Notes: generated by a model from the letters alone, not told the origin. 64,000 nucleotides of DNA from GCA-2718815 sp963578105 (GCA_963578105.1 CAUZBP010000004.1:82924-146923); one strand, 5' to 3'; numbered from the stretch's first letter, positions 24,977 to 34,490 are shown. Numbers and translations are program-made.

Positions 24977-26137
24977 ATGAGTCAACATCACTTCAGAACA
25001 CGCGCCATTCATGTAGGTAACGAGCGAGACCCGCAAACGGGTGCCGTCGTACCGCCCATTCACGTTGCATCGACTTATGTTCAGCCGGGGGCGGGAGAAT
25101 GGGGTGAGTTTGATTATTCGCGAAGTGGTAATCCGACCCGAAAAAACCTGGAGAATACATTAACGTCGTTAGAGTCAGGTGTTGGAGCACTGGCCTTTGC
25201 ATCCGGTATGGCGGCGACTCATGCGGTCACCATGTTACTGAAATCGGGGGATCACATTGTTGCTGGAACGGATATCTATGGCGGGTCCTACCGGTTGTTT
25301 CATGAAGTGGTGAAAGACGTTGGCATCGAAGTGAACCTGGTGGATGCAAGTGATGCGTCAGCCGTGGAAAACGCTTTGAAACCCCGCACCAGGTTGATCT
25401 GGATCGAAAGCCCGGGCAATCCGCTGATGACGATTACGTCGATAGAAAAGTGCGCCGACATAGCGCAGCGCCATGGCGTCTGGCTCGGTGTCGATAACAC
25501 CTTTGCTACCCCTGTTTTGACACGACCTTTGGAATTGGGCGCCGACGTTACGATGCATTCGGCGACCAAGTACTTAGGTGGACATAGTGACGTCCTGGGA
25601 GGAGCACTGGTGGTGAAGAACAAGGAGTTGTACGAACGGTTGTACTTCATACAGAATGCCACCGGTGCCGTGCTTTCACCGCTGGATTCGTTTTTGGTCA
25701 GCCGAGGTATTAAAACATTGGACTTACGCGTCCGCGAACATTGCCGCACGGCAATGAAATTGGCCGAATTCCTGGAACAAGATCCACGGGTGGAGCGTGT
25801 ACTTTATCCAGGTTTGGCCAGTCATCCGCAGCACGAATTGGCCCGGGGGCAGATGTCCGGAATGTTTGGTGCCATGATCAGTTTCGAGGTTCGCGGAGAC
25901 TTTGCAGCAGCGCAAGCGGTGGCAGAAGGGACCCGTCTATTTCAACTGGCGGTGAGTCTTGGAGCTGTCGAATCGCTGATCGAACAACCGGCGTCGATGT
26001 CGCACGCCAGTTATGCGCCGGCAGACCGAGCCACCCACGGGATCCAGGATCAATTGATTCGGATTTCGGTTGGTCTGGAGGATTTCGAAGATCTACGCCA
26101 CGACCTGGATCAAGCCCTGGATGCCGTAAACCCGTAG
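24977..26137 (+). CDS. Cystathionine gamma-synthase or gamma-lyase
   Basis: 386 residues, a standard member of the cystathionine family. It has FDYSRSGNPTRKNLENTL, SGVGALAFASGMAA, the phosphate and ring contacts GTDIYGGSYRLF, IWIESPGNP, Asp173 in VDNTFATP and the PLP Lys198 in HSATKYLGGHSD. The C-terminal SLGAVESLIEQPASMSH motif is typical. It makes cystathionine from an activated homoserine and cysteine, or cleaves it; sequence alone does not settle which. It shares about the same fold plan as the preceding gene but keeps all canonical loops. The ATG start leads straight into the family N-terminus FRTRAIHVG. Convergent with the Cys-rich protein gene. Confidence 0.9.
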   Translation: MSQHHFRTRAIHVGNERDPQTGAVVPPIHVASTYVQPGAGEWGEFDYSRSGNPTRKNLENTLTSLESGVGALAFASGMAATHAVTMLLKSGDHIVAGTDIYGGSYRLFHEVVKDVGIEVNLVDASDASAVENALKPRTRLIWIESPGNPLMTITSIEKCADIAQRHGVWLGVDNTFATPVLTRPLELGADVTMHSATKYLGGHSDVLGGALVVKNKELYERLYFIQNATGAVLSPLDSFLVSRGIKTLDLRVREHCRTAMKLAEFLEQDPRVERVLYPGLASHPQHELARGQMSGMFGAMISFEVRGDFAAAQAVAEGTRLFQLAVSLGAVESLIEQPASMSHASYAPADRATHGIQDQLIRISVGLEDFEDLRHDLDQALDAVNP

Positions 26138-26219
26138 GCGGAACGTACCCATCTCTGAAACGTACGCCCGCCGGTTCCTGAACGGTTCTGCTTCTCTTGC
26201 TGGCCCTGTCCAACCAGGA

Positions 26220-27281
26220 TTACTCGAGGATCTGCAGACTAGCTTGTCCGTAACTGCTGCGGGTAAGGGTTGGCAGGACAGTGGAGAGCTTTTGACGGGT
26301 ACGCAGTTCAGCAAAATTATCCGAAAGGATATGCTGCGGCGGCTGGATGACCGTTAAGGTTCGCGGCTGAGGCATCCCCGAGGTTGCAGATACCCGAATC
26401 GGCTTGGTGATTTGGTGCAATTCCTGTTGGTCAAACTCTAACGTTTCGGGCTCTGTCTGCCTCGATTTGTTTTTTGATTTATTGTGAGACTTGGCATAAA
26501 CCGAGCGAGATATGGATCGTTTTCTACGGACCTGGGTTCCCTTACCCTTCTTCGTGTCGACTTCCGGGGCAAGGACGCGGTTCTGGGTTTGCAACACGGA
26601 AGAGTCCTCAAACCTGGCTGTTTCATCCTCCGCTTCGGGAACGGGGGGCGGCAGCACCTCGTCATGGTCGCCCGAGTCGTTGTTTTCCTGGTCCCCTTGG
26701 CAATCCTCGTCAACGGTAGGCATATCGAACTGGTCTTCAGGTACCCAGGAAATGCATCCGCTGGCAGAATGACAGTCGCAATCGGAGGAGTTGCCAAGCC
26801 AGTGGTTTTTTCTTAGTGGTATCACTCCGAGTAAGGTCCAGCTTGTGGGAGCCGTATACCAGCATGCACCGTGTTTTCGGAAAGGGCCTCCACCCATACG
26901 TTTGCTGGGACAACCGCTTGAACAGTCGTACCAACCACCTGTCGCATGATAATCCGGATCGAGGGACGGGTCGTGACAGAATCGTCCGTGCACGAGATTG
27001 CTCAATCCAATCTTTAGCATCCTCACGGCTTCCGGTGTGCATCCAAGGTTCACAGAGTCACCCCAGCAATCCCCATGAGAATAACCCTCATCGTAGTAGG
27101 TACCATCAGAGCAACCACAGTCATTCGAGTCATGGTTCGAGTAACTACAGGCTGAGCAGTCCCAGTCATAGGAGTCGGGCAGCGGTGTATCTCCCGCCAG
27201 TCTCAATCCGTCTGCAGATGCACTGGAACCGATGGTGGCGCAGATGAAAGTTAGGATCATTGCCGACGTGTAAAGTTTCAT
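26220..27281 (-). CDS. Cys-rich exported protein of unknown function
   Basis: 353 residues, not recognised. A signal peptide (cleavage likely after SASA, residue 23) is followed by about 180 residues with 14 Cys, several in CxxC or CxC spacing (42/45, 55/57, 168/170), plus many Asp, His and Tyr. This looks disulfide-rich or metal-binding. The second half has no Cys: an acidic stretch, a strongly basic stretch near 245-275 and a Gln/Pro/Thr-rich end. The basic part suggests contact with polyanions. The ribosome binding site GGAG is eight bases before the ATG. It stands alone, convergent with the cystathionine gene. Plausibly a secreted envelope or appendage protein, but nothing stronger can be said. 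Confidence 0.65.
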   Translation of the reverse strand: MKLYTSAMILTFICATIGSSASADGLRLAGDTPLPDSYDWDCSACSYSNHDSNDCGCSDGTYYDEGYSHGDCWGDSVNLGCTPEAVRMLKIGLSNLVHGRFCHDPSLDPDYHATGGWYDCSSGCPSKRMGGGPFRKHGACWYTAPTSWTLLGVIPLRKNHWLGNSSDCDCHSASGCISWVPEDQFDMPTVDEDCQGDQENNDSGDHDEVLPPPVPEAEDETARFEDSSVLQTQNRVLAPEVDTKKGKGTQVRRKRSISRSVYAKSHNKSKNKSRQTEPETLEFDQQELHQITKPIRVSATSGMPQPRTLTVIQPPQHILSDNFAELRTRQKLSTVLPTLTRSSYGQASLQILE

Positions 27282-27485
27282 TTGAGAATCTCCGTTAGCT
27301 TGGGCGGGGGGTACTGGCTGGTGTTTTCCGTCACAGGTTCAGCCGCATCAGCCTTGGCCCCCTCTGGTGTTTGGTACCTGTCCGTTACAATTGATCGAAC
27401 CGGAGGATGAGGAACGATCAGAACTTTACGGATGAGCGTTACGACCAGTAGATTCCTTACTGCCGCAGTAATCCGCAAAGTCATC

Positions 27486-27508
27486 CAGGGTTTTCAGGGT
27501 TTTCAGGG
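27486..27508 (+). repeat. 9-bp tandem repeat upstream of the epimerase gene
   Basis: CAGGGTTTT twice in tandem (27486-27494, 27495-27503), then CAGGG. It lies 28 bases before the start codon at 27536. Confidence 0.6.
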
Positions 27509-27535
27509 ATTGCTAGCAACCGGGAGCGAGAAACG

Positions 27536-28435
27536 ATGAAAATTGCAGTGACGGGCGGTACGGGTTTTTTGGGGCGTTACATCTTGGCGGAACTGGCACG
27601 GCAGGGACACACCTGTAGATGTTGGAGGCGCCCTCGGAGTCGTTGCACCGGGTTCGAAGCATTGGAATCTCAACTGGAATGGGTTGCGGGTAAATTGGGC
27701 AGTCCAGAAGACGCTACAACACTGGTGGAGGGTTGCGATGCGGTGGTGCACGCGGCGCTCACGCGGCATGGACCGGAATTTCGTGGTGGCGAGGGGGACC
27801 TGATCGACTTTGTCGAAGCCAACCTTGTCGGATCCCTGCAGTTGATGGATACGGCGAGGCGCGCGGACGTCGATCGTTTTGTATTTATCTCATCGTGTGC
27901 TGTTCACGAAGAAATTCTCGATGATCGACCATTGGACGAAACGCATCCGCTTTGGTCAACGAATCATTACGGCGCCCATAAGGCGGCTCTCGAAAAATTC
28001 GTGCATAGTTTTGGAAAAGGGATGGACTTTCCGATCTGTGCTTTACGTCCTACGGGAATCTACGGCCTGACAAGGCCGGTTCAGCGCAGTAAATGGTTTT
28101 CCTTGATTCAATCCGTGGTGCGGGGTGAAAATGTCTGTTGCCAGCGCGGCGGAAAGGAGGTCCACGCGGCAGATGTCGCGCGCGCGGTTTCGTTACTGCT
28201 GCAGGCCGACGGGGTGGCCGGTCAGGCCTATAACTGTTGCGATTCGTACATCTCCGAATATGACGTCGCGACCTATTCGAAAGAATTCACCGGCAGTTCC
28301 AGTGTTATCGAAGGGAAGCAAACGGTTCCCAAACATGAGATTGTGACGGATAAGATTACCGCGCTGGGGATGGAATTTGGTGGAAGACCGCTACTGGAAG
28401 CAACCATTGGGGAACTGGTTGAGCATATGCGGTAG
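27536..28435 (+). CDS. NAD-dependent epimerase/dehydratase family protein (extended SDR)
   Basis: 299-residue extended SDR. The nucleotide-binding motif is VTGGTGFLGRYI at about 5-16; the substrate-side strand is RFVFISSCAVHE with the catalytic Ser; the YxxxK motif is HYGAHKAALEKF; and ALRPTGIYGLTRP is the usual post-catalytic block. It probably acts on a nucleotide sugar or a related polyol (epimerase, dehydratase or reductase). The C-terminus (YNCCDSYISEYDVATYS) is the domain that sets specificity and is not recognised. Start ATG with GGGAG about nine bases upstream. It is convergent with the formate dehydrogenase gene, 47 bases apart. Confidence 0.85.
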   Translation: MKIAVTGGTGFLGRYILAELARQGHTCRCWRRPRSRCTGFEALESQLEWVAGKLGSPEDATTLVEGCDAVVHAALTRHGPEFRGGEGDLIDFVEANLVGSLQLMDTARRADVDRFVFISSCAVHEEILDDRPLDETHPLWSTNHYGAHKAALEKFVHSFGKGMDFPICALRPTGIYGLTRPVQRSKWFSLIQSVVRGENVCCQRGGKEVHAADVARAVSLLLQADGVAGQAYNCCDSYISEYDVATYSKEFTGSSSVIEGKQTVPKHEIVTDKITALGMEFGGRPLLEATIGELVEHMR

Positions 28436-28482
28436 GATCCCGGATCGCCTTCCGTTACGTGCTTGCTTGCCAGGGGATCATT

Positions 28483-31335
28483 TCAGGCCCGTTGTACTTT
28501 GACCGCACAGAATTTGTAGCCAGGAATTTTTCCATAAGGATCGAGCGTGTCGTTGGTCAGAAAATTGGCCGCCGCTTCCCTGAAGTGAAACGGTATGAAT
28601 AGAATACCATGGTCCAGCGAGGCGTCCGCCCGGATTGCTAACTCAATTTCACCGCGGCGACTGCTGACCCGAACACGCTCACCGTGGGTGAGGCCGAGAG
28701 CGGTCAGTTCGGCGGGGTTCATGGCGGCAAAGGCATGGGGTTGGAGTTGAGAGAGAGCCCGGCTGCGGCGTGTCATGCTTCCGGTGTGCCAGTGTTCCAA
28801 TAGACGCCCGGTGTTCAAGATGTAGGGAAACTCATTATCCGGCTGTTCTTCGGCCGCCTGGTAATGACAGGGTACCAGGAGTCCCTTTTGAGAGTCGGTT
28901 GGAAAGGAGTCAGTGAAGAGGATCTGGGTACCATCGGAGTTTTCCGGGTCAGTACAGGGCCAGAGTTTTCCAGTGGGTCCGAGATTGTTGTGGGTCAGGC
29001 CCTGATAGTTGTGTGTCAGGCAGGCTAGTTCGTCAAACACTTCGTCGACGGCCGAATAATTCATCTCGACGCCAAGTCGTCGACCGATGTCGCAAATGAT
29101 TTCCCAGTCCTGACGGGCATTGCCGGGCAGCTCGAGGACGGGCCGGCCGAGTTGCACGCGACGGTCCGTGTTGGTGTAGGTTCCCGTTTTTTCGAAGTAG
29201 CTGCTGGCCGGCAGGACAACGTCGGCAAATTCGGCGGTTTCTGTCAAGAAAATATCCTGCACAACGAGGAAATCAAGGGCGGAGAGTGCACGCCGGACTT
29301 TGTTTGCATTGGGATCTGAAATGAAAGGGTTTTCACCCAGGATATACATCCCGTGAATCGACCGCTCCAGCGCACCCTTGATGATTTCAACCACGGTCAG
29401 TCCGGGTTTTGGATCGAGGGTAGTTTGCCAGGCTTTCTCAAATTTTTCGCGATTCGTTTCGTCCGTTACCGGCTGGTAATCAGGAAAGACCATGGGGATC
29501 AAGCCTGCATCGCTGGCGCCTTGCACGTTGTTTTGGCCCCGTAGAGGATGCAATCCGGTGCCCGGTCGTCCTACGTTTCCGGTTAATAAACAGAGTGAAA
29601 TCAAGCAGCGGGCATTGTCAGTTCCTGTGGTGTGTTGCGAAATTCCCATGCCCCAGAAGACGAGCATGGCACGGGCACTTCCGATCGTCCTCGCAATCGC
29701 GACAATCTGGTCCTCCGAAATTCCGCAGACAACAGAAGCTTGACGGGGAGAGTAATCGGCCAGCACCAGCTTGCGAAGCGACTCAAATCCCTCGGTCCGC
29801 TCAGCAACGAATTCCTGGTCGACAAGATTTTCCTGGATGAGGACGTGCATGATCCCGTTATAAAACGCTACATCCGTACCGGGTTTGATCTGCGCGAAAT
29901 GTTCCGCAAAATTAGCGAGTTCATGTCGTCTTACGTCGACAACGATCAATTTGGTGTTTCGCTTCGATGCTGCCTTCATGAAGGTGGCGGCCACCGGATG
30001 ATTGGACGTGGTGTTTGAACCTGTCACCAGCGCCACATCCGAATGTTGTACGTCGCCGAAAACATTCGTGACGGCGCCGGAACCGATCGTTTCCATCAAG
30101 GCTGCCACCGACGACGCGTGACAGAGACGTGTGCAGTGATCGACATTATTTGTTCCAAATCCAGCCCGAATCAACTTTTGGAACAGATAAGCTTCTTCGT
30201 TGGAGCACTTGGCCGATCCAAAACCGGCCAACGACGATCCGCCGAATGTCTCGCGGATATCCCGGAATCTTTTCGCAATCATGTCCAAAGCCTCTTCCCA
30301 GGAAGCTTCGCGGAAGGCGGGCATGACTTCCGCGTAGTCAACGACTCCACCGGCGCGGCGTTTGGATGTCGGGATAGATTGAGCCACATCTTCCGAAAGG
30401 GGTCCCTTGGGATAAAATTCATCCCGCCGAATGAGGGGGTGAGTCAAACGTTGTTCATGAGATGAGTAATCGAACCCGTAGCGTCCCTTGACGCAGAGTC
30501 TTCCACGATTGACCGGACTGTCGCGTCCTTCCGCGTAGACCACCTGATTGTCTTTGGCATGAAAAGTCACCGCGCAGCCCACCCCGCAATAGGGACAAAC
30601 AGTGTCAACCGACTGCAGGTCGTTCGAGGGCAGGAGGGGGAGTGTAATTGGTTTGTTGGTAAGGGCGCCCGTGGGACAGGCGCTCACACACTCACCGCAT
30701 GAGACACAGGTACTGCGGCCCATGGGGTTGTTTAAATCAAATGCGATCTGTGAAGCGTAACCCTTGCCCGAGCGGCCGATGACTTCGTTGGACTGGATGT
30801 CATCGCAGGCGCGAATGCAGCGGTCGCACAAGATGCAGCTCTGGTGATCCACGCTAATCACGGGCGAGGTGTCGTCTTTGTTTTGCTGGCAGGGGTCAGC
30901 GGCTCCGGCGTTCTGTAGTAACCATTTCGAAGCTGGAGAAAGCGGAGGCGCTGTCTGGATTTCCTGGTCAGCAAGGAGGCCGTAGTCCCGCGCGAGTTGT
31001 TCGAGTTCGCAATCCGCGGTGGTTTGTTCACGGGCGCAGGGAACCGGGTGATCAACTAGCAGTAGTGCGGTCAATGTCTGACGATGCTTTTGAATAGCCT
31101 CCGAGTGTGTGGTGACCTGCATGTCCGGCTGGCATTCACGGGTGCAGGAAGCGGCGAGAACTCGTTCCCCCACGTCAACGACACACATGCGGCAGACGCC
31201 GACAGGATCCAGTTCCGGAGTGTGGCATATCGCCGGGACGTCAATGCCCAGTGATTGGGCGGCCTCCCAAACCGATGTCCCTGCAGGAACGTCGACCTCA
31301 TGACCGTCGATCGTCAGTCGGATTTGTTCAATCAT
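28483..31335 (-). CDS. fdsA: NAD-linked formate dehydrogenase, molybdopterin alpha subunit
   Basis: 950-residue catalytic subunit that oxidises formate to CO2. Domain order: a 2Fe-2S domain (Cys37, 48, 51, 64); a His/Cys 4Fe-4S segment (His96, Cys100, Cys109); a two-cluster ferredoxin domain (Cys167/170/173/177 and 210/213/216/220); then the molybdopterin domain with its own 4Fe-4S (Cys247/250/254/281). The active site is Cys405-His406 in DHCTRLCHASS; the codon is TGT, so it is Cys and not Sec. The second Cys of the HxxxCxxC pattern is Glu103, so that cluster may be altered. No Tat signal, hence cytoplasmic. The ATG at 31335 overlaps the upstream gene's stop by eight bases; a TTG five codons earlier is possible. 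Confidence 0.92.
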   Translation of the reverse strand: MIEQIRLTIDGHEVDVPAGTSVWEAAQSLGIDVPAICHTPELDPVGVCRMCVVDVGERVLAASCTRECQPDMQVTTHSEAIQKHRQTLTALLLVDHPVPCAREQTTADCELEQLARDYGLLADQEIQTAPPLSPASKWLLQNAGAADPCQQNKDDTSPVISVDHQSCILCDRCIRACDDIQSNEVIGRSGKGYASQIAFDLNNPMGRSTCVSCGECVSACPTGALTNKPITLPLLPSNDLQSVDTVCPYCGVGCAVTFHAKDNQVVYAEGRDSPVNRGRLCVKGRYGFDYSSHEQRLTHPLIRRDEFYPKGPLSEDVAQSIPTSKRRAGGVVDYAEVMPAFREASWEEALDMIAKRFRDIRETFGGSSLAGFGSAKCSNEEAYLFQKLIRAGFGTNNVDHCTRLCHASSVAALMETIGSGAVTNVFGDVQHSDVALVTGSNTTSNHPVAATFMKAASKRNTKLIVVDVRRHELANFAEHFAQIKPGTDVAFYNGIMHVLIQENLVDQEFVAERTEGFESLRKLVLADYSPRQASVVCGISEDQIVAIARTIGSARAMLVFWGMGISQHTTGTDNARCLISLCLLTGNVGRPGTGLHPLRGQNNVQGASDAGLIPMVFPDYQPVTDETNREKFEKAWQTTLDPKPGLTVVEIIKGALERSIHGMYILGENPFISDPNANKVRRALSALDFLVVQDIFLTETAEFADVVLPASSYFEKTGTYTNTDRRVQLGRPVLELPGNARQDWEIICDIGRRLGVEMNYSAVDEVFDELACLTHNYQGLTHNNLGPTGKLWPCTDPENSDGTQILFTDSFPTDSQKGLLVPCHYQAAEEQPDNEFPYILNTGRLLEHWHTGSMTRRSRALSQLQPHAFAAMNPAELTALGLTHGERVRVSSRRGEIELAIRADASLDHGILFIPFHFREAAANFLTNDTLDPYGKIPGYKFCAVKVQRA

Positions 31336-33061
31336 GGTTGGCGGTGTCAACGGGGAGTTCCTGGGGAAAATGTTTCAGCATGGATAGCAGCGGGTTCAAG
31401 GCCACCTGGCCCAGTCCACAGATCGAGGTCTGTTCTAAAGTATCTGCCAGATCATCCAGCACCTGTACTTCAGAAGGGGTGTGACGACCCGAACGGATTC
31501 CTTCCAGTAGGCGAACGGCGTATTCGCTGCCGGTCCGACAGGGAACACACTTGCCACAGGATTCGTTACGAAAAAAGCGGACCAGGTTGGTAGCGATCGC
31601 GAATAAGTCGCGCTGATCGGACATCACGATGATGGCGCCCGTTCCCAGCATGCTGCCCGCTTGGTTCATGGATTCAAAATCAATCGCTGTTGTGGCATGG
31701 CTGGCTGGCAAAAAATTGGAACTCGCGCCGCCTGGAAGAAACGCTTTGAGTTGCACCTGGTCTTTCATTCCACCGGCCAATTCGATTGCCTGGGCAACGG
31801 TAGTCCCCACGGGAATCTCGTAGACACCAGGTTTTTCCACATCGCCCGAAATGGAAATGAATTTCAGGCCGCAGTAGTCTCCCAGTCCCTGCGCGTCCCA
31901 CCAGGCGGGTCCGTGATGAATAATGGGGACGGCCAATGCCAGGGTTTCCACGTTGTTAATTAAAGTCGGCTTTCCCCAAAGACCCCGGCTGCCCGGATAG
32001 GGGGGTTTGTTGCGAGGTTCGCCACGTTTGTCCTCCAGTGCTTCCAGTAATGCGGTTTCTTCTCCCAGGATATATCCCCCAGGAGATTCAAAAATCTGGA
32101 TGTCGAATGCTTGCCCAGACCCTGCGACGTTCTTTCCCAGCATGCCCCGCGCGCGCGCGTCGACGAGTGCTGCCTCGATCCGTTGTTTTTCGGGTCCATA
32201 TTCATGCCGCAGGTAGATGATGCCCGTTTCAGATCCGATGGTCAGTCCGGCCAGCAACATACCTTCAATCACCAGGTGGGGTAGTTCAGCGAGCAACAGG
32301 CGATCCTTGAACGTACCCGGCTCACTTTCGTCGGCGTTACAGATTACGTACTTCGGCGATTCCGTTTCGTTAGCTACCAGTTCCCATTTGCGACCGGTGG
32401 GAAAGCCGGCTCCTCCCATGCCGCGCAAGCGGCTCTCGTTAAGTCGTTGAATACAGACGGCTGCCACTTCCTTCCGGCTCGTGACGAGTTTCCTGGCGGT
32501 GTGGTAGTGTTCGCCGGGTCCGGCGTACGGGTTGCTACGCCAAGTCCGTGGGCTTTCTGTACCGGCAGATGCAGCGAGTGGTGAGGAATGTTCAATCAAG
32601 CGGGCGATTTGGTCGGGATTCTCGAGTGTCCAGGGTGCGATGGGTGTTTCGTTGACGCTGGCCGCTGGTGCCGCATCGCAGCGCCCCAAACAAGAGACTT
32701 CCTCGATCTTTAAATCGAGTTGTTCGGACCCCTGTTTCAGTAGGGATTGGGTTGCCGAGGCGCAACCCGCCATCATGCAGGTGACATCCCGGCAGACTTG
32801 AATGGTGGTTCGTGGCGGTGGCTTGCGGCGGAAAGACGTATAAAAACTGACGAGGCCTTCGAGCCGATACAAAGGAACATTCAATTGGACGGCGAGTTCC
32901 CTCAATGACTCGTCATCCACGTATCCCCGCTCGTGTTGAAGTCGCGTCAATTCGCGCAAAATTCTCAAAGGTGGCTCATCCTTCTTGAAGGAGTCCGCAG
33001 TGTGAACAGACCAGGGAAAGTTGGTAGAGATGCCGAATTCACCAAGCGGATTATGATTCAC
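31328..33061 (-). CDS. Formate dehydrogenase diaphorase subunit, fused NuoE/NuoF-like (FdsG-FdsB)
   Basis: 577 residues that combine two subunits found separately in many formate dehydrogenases. Residues 30-150 are NuoE-like: a thioredoxin fold with a 2Fe-2S site at Cys90, 95, 124 and 128. The rest is NuoF-like: RGMGGAGFPTGRKWELV and CNADESEPGTFKDR bind NADH and FMN, GGYILGEETALL and LINNVETLA follow, and a 4Fe-4S site is formed by SCGKCVPCRTG with a further Cys in TSICGLGQ. It passes formate-derived electrons to NAD. The start is GTG at 33061. It precedes fdsA with translational overlap. Formate from H4MPT-linked C1 oxidation is a likely substrate source (inferred). No fdhD or fdsD was seen. 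Confidence 0.9.
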   Translation of the reverse strand: MNHNPLGEFGISTNFPWSVHTADSFKKDEPPLRILRELTRLQHERGYVDDESLRELAVQLNVPLYRLEGLVSFYTSFRRKPPPRTTIQVCRDVTCMMAGCASATQSLLKQGSEQLDLKIEEVSCLGRCDAAPAASVNETPIAPWTLENPDQIARLIEHSSPLAASAGTESPRTWRSNPYAGPGEHYHTARKLVTSRKEVAAVCIQRLNESRLRGMGGAGFPTGRKWELVANETESPKYVICNADESEPGTFKDRLLLAELPHLVIEGMLLAGLTIGSETGIIYLRHEYGPEKQRIEAALVDARARGMLGKNVAGSGQAFDIQIFESPGGYILGEETALLEALEDKRGEPRNKPPYPGSRGLWGKPTLINNVETLALAVPIIHHGPAWWDAQGLGDYCGLKFISISGDVEKPGVYEIPVGTTVAQAIELAGGMKDQVQLKAFLPGGASSNFLPASHATTAIDFESMNQAGSMLGTGAIIVMSDQRDLFAIATNLVRFFRNESCGKCVPCRTGSEYAVRLLEGIRSGRHTPSEVQVLDDLADTLEQTSICGLGQVALNPLLSMLKHFPQELPVDTANHD

Positions 33062-33405
33062 CCTGTCAGCCAGGACAACCCCGAAACGCCGGGTTGTCAG
33101 CGGCTTGTTGATCCACAGAGCATGAGAGCGTCAGGTGTGTTTCGAGAGTAGACGTTTGTGTCTGTTGACGATGTTTCGGTTACGACGATTTGCACTGGCT
33201 GCTCGCATTTCCTTCAGCCAGACCCTGGTGCAGGAATGCAATTGCACCGTCGTGTGCAGAAGGTCCCATCAAGAGGCCGGTCCTCGCAAAGGACGTTCTG
33301 TATTTCCAGCGGGCGAGAAAATCTTCAGGCGTTGGATTCCGGCCGGGCTTGTTGTTGCCGGCAGTTGTCAAGGGTTCATGACTTGCCGGGTTCGTTTGCG
33401 GTCGT
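33062..33405. other. Intergenic region upstream of the formate dehydrogenase operon
   Basis: 344 bases between the fdsB-like start and the oxygenase gene's end. It should hold the formate dehydrogenase promoter. No strong hairpin, repeat or small gene was seen. Confidence 0.45.
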
Positions 33406-34038
33406 TCAACTGCCCGCCAGTGGGTTTGAGGACTTGTTCGGGTCGGTGGGATGGGATGTGTGAAAGTTGAATGAGAACGAAATTCGATCTCGCGGACTTT
33501 TATGTGGCTCGACCATGTGGGTGAGGTACCCGGGGAAAATAAGCATTAGTCCACTCCTCGGAATAGCGAATGAATTGATGGGATTGCGGTAGGTCGGACC
33601 GAGTGGGATCGGGTCAATAAAGATAATGTTACCGCTGCGTCTCCCGGCCTGAGAGTCATCAACGTCGATATAGAAAACACCGGACCACCGGCATGGCATG
33701 TGTGTGTGGGGCGTGTTCCACTCGTCAGCTTTATTGATGTTGAACCAACCGCCGTCCATATGGACATCAAGGCGTGATTTGTTTTTGCCAAAATGTTGAA
33801 GCGATTCTGTTGCGGTTTGCACCACTTGTTGCTGCAGCCAGATAAGGGGCTCGTCAGAAAAGTGTTGCAAGTTGTTGGATTGCCACCCCCCCACATTGCT
33901 TTTGGCGACGCCCGGATCCTGTTCACGCAATTTCGACACGTAAAGGATTAACTCGGCCTGGCGTTGGGGGAAGTCGTCCAGGTCTTTTCGGAATAAGGGA
34001 ACGGGAAACAACCACTCTGCACTTACTTGATTAGCCAT
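33406..34038 (-). CDS. Putative 2-oxoglutarate/Fe(II) oxygenase (TIGR02466-like)
   Basis: 210 residues that match the small 2OG-Fe(II) oxygenase-like family also found in cyanophages and marine bacteria. The double-stranded beta-helix is evident: WFNINKADEWNTPHTHMPCRWSG holds the metal-binding His pair (given in part), VFYIDVDD is the next strand, and LMLIFPGYLTHMVEPH with RDRISFSFNFH near the end gives the distal His and the 2OG-binding Arg. The substrate is unknown. The N-terminus EWLFPVPLFRKDL (about residues 8-20) is typical. It lies alone; the zinc-ribbon gene is 450 bases upstream on the same strand. Confidence 0.8.
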   Translation of the reverse strand: MANQVSAEWLFPVPLFRKDLDDFPQRQAELILYVSKLREQDPGVAKSNVGGWQSNNLQHFSDEPLIWLQQQVVQTATESLQHFGKNKSRLDVHMDGGWFNINKADEWNTPHTHMPCRWSGVFYIDVDDSQAGRRSGNIIFIDPIPLGPTYRNPINSFAIPRSGLMLIFPGYLTHMVEPHKSPRDRISFSFNFHTSHPTDPNKSSNPLAGS

Positions 34039-34490
34039 TCAGATTTCCGCTTGTTGTTGACCATGAACTCGTTCGGCGACTTCTTCTTGGCAAAACTGGC
34101 AGGGCTGAATGCCGGTTGAACGTTTCGAAATGGCCCTGCCCTCCGAGGTATCGATCCTAGCAAACCAGCCTCGCGATTTCCAGAAGAGGATCGCCCCCAG
34201 GGGAGTGAATTTGTTTTTGGCGGCATCTGGTGACGCCGGGGGCCTGTCTCCGGCGACTACGCGTGGCCCGGGGTTGAAGCGGGGCTTTGATTCTTCTGAC
34301 AAGGCGCCGCGTGGAGGAGTTTCGTGCTGCGCCGCGGGGCATGGCGCGTGTGTAAGGCGAGGCAGCCTGGCGGGATTGTTGTCAGGGGGTGGTGATGGAG
34401 TATTACGCGGAAAAAGTTGAAGTGACGACCGTTGAAAAACTCCAGTGACCTGACCTGCCGACCTGTGACGTATTGTGGAACTGGTGGGGT
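34039..34490. other. Intergenic region between zinc-ribbon and oxygenase genes
   Basis: 452 bases. Overlapping reading frames on both strands are open here, including one on the minus strand that ends directly before the oxygenase ATG, but they are Pro/Arg-rich and show no recognisable domain. I see no supported gene. Confidence 0.4.

Noticed and set aside
28483..31335. Selenocysteine at the formate dehydrogenase active site
   Set aside because: The active-site codon in RLCHASS is TGT, so it is Cys.
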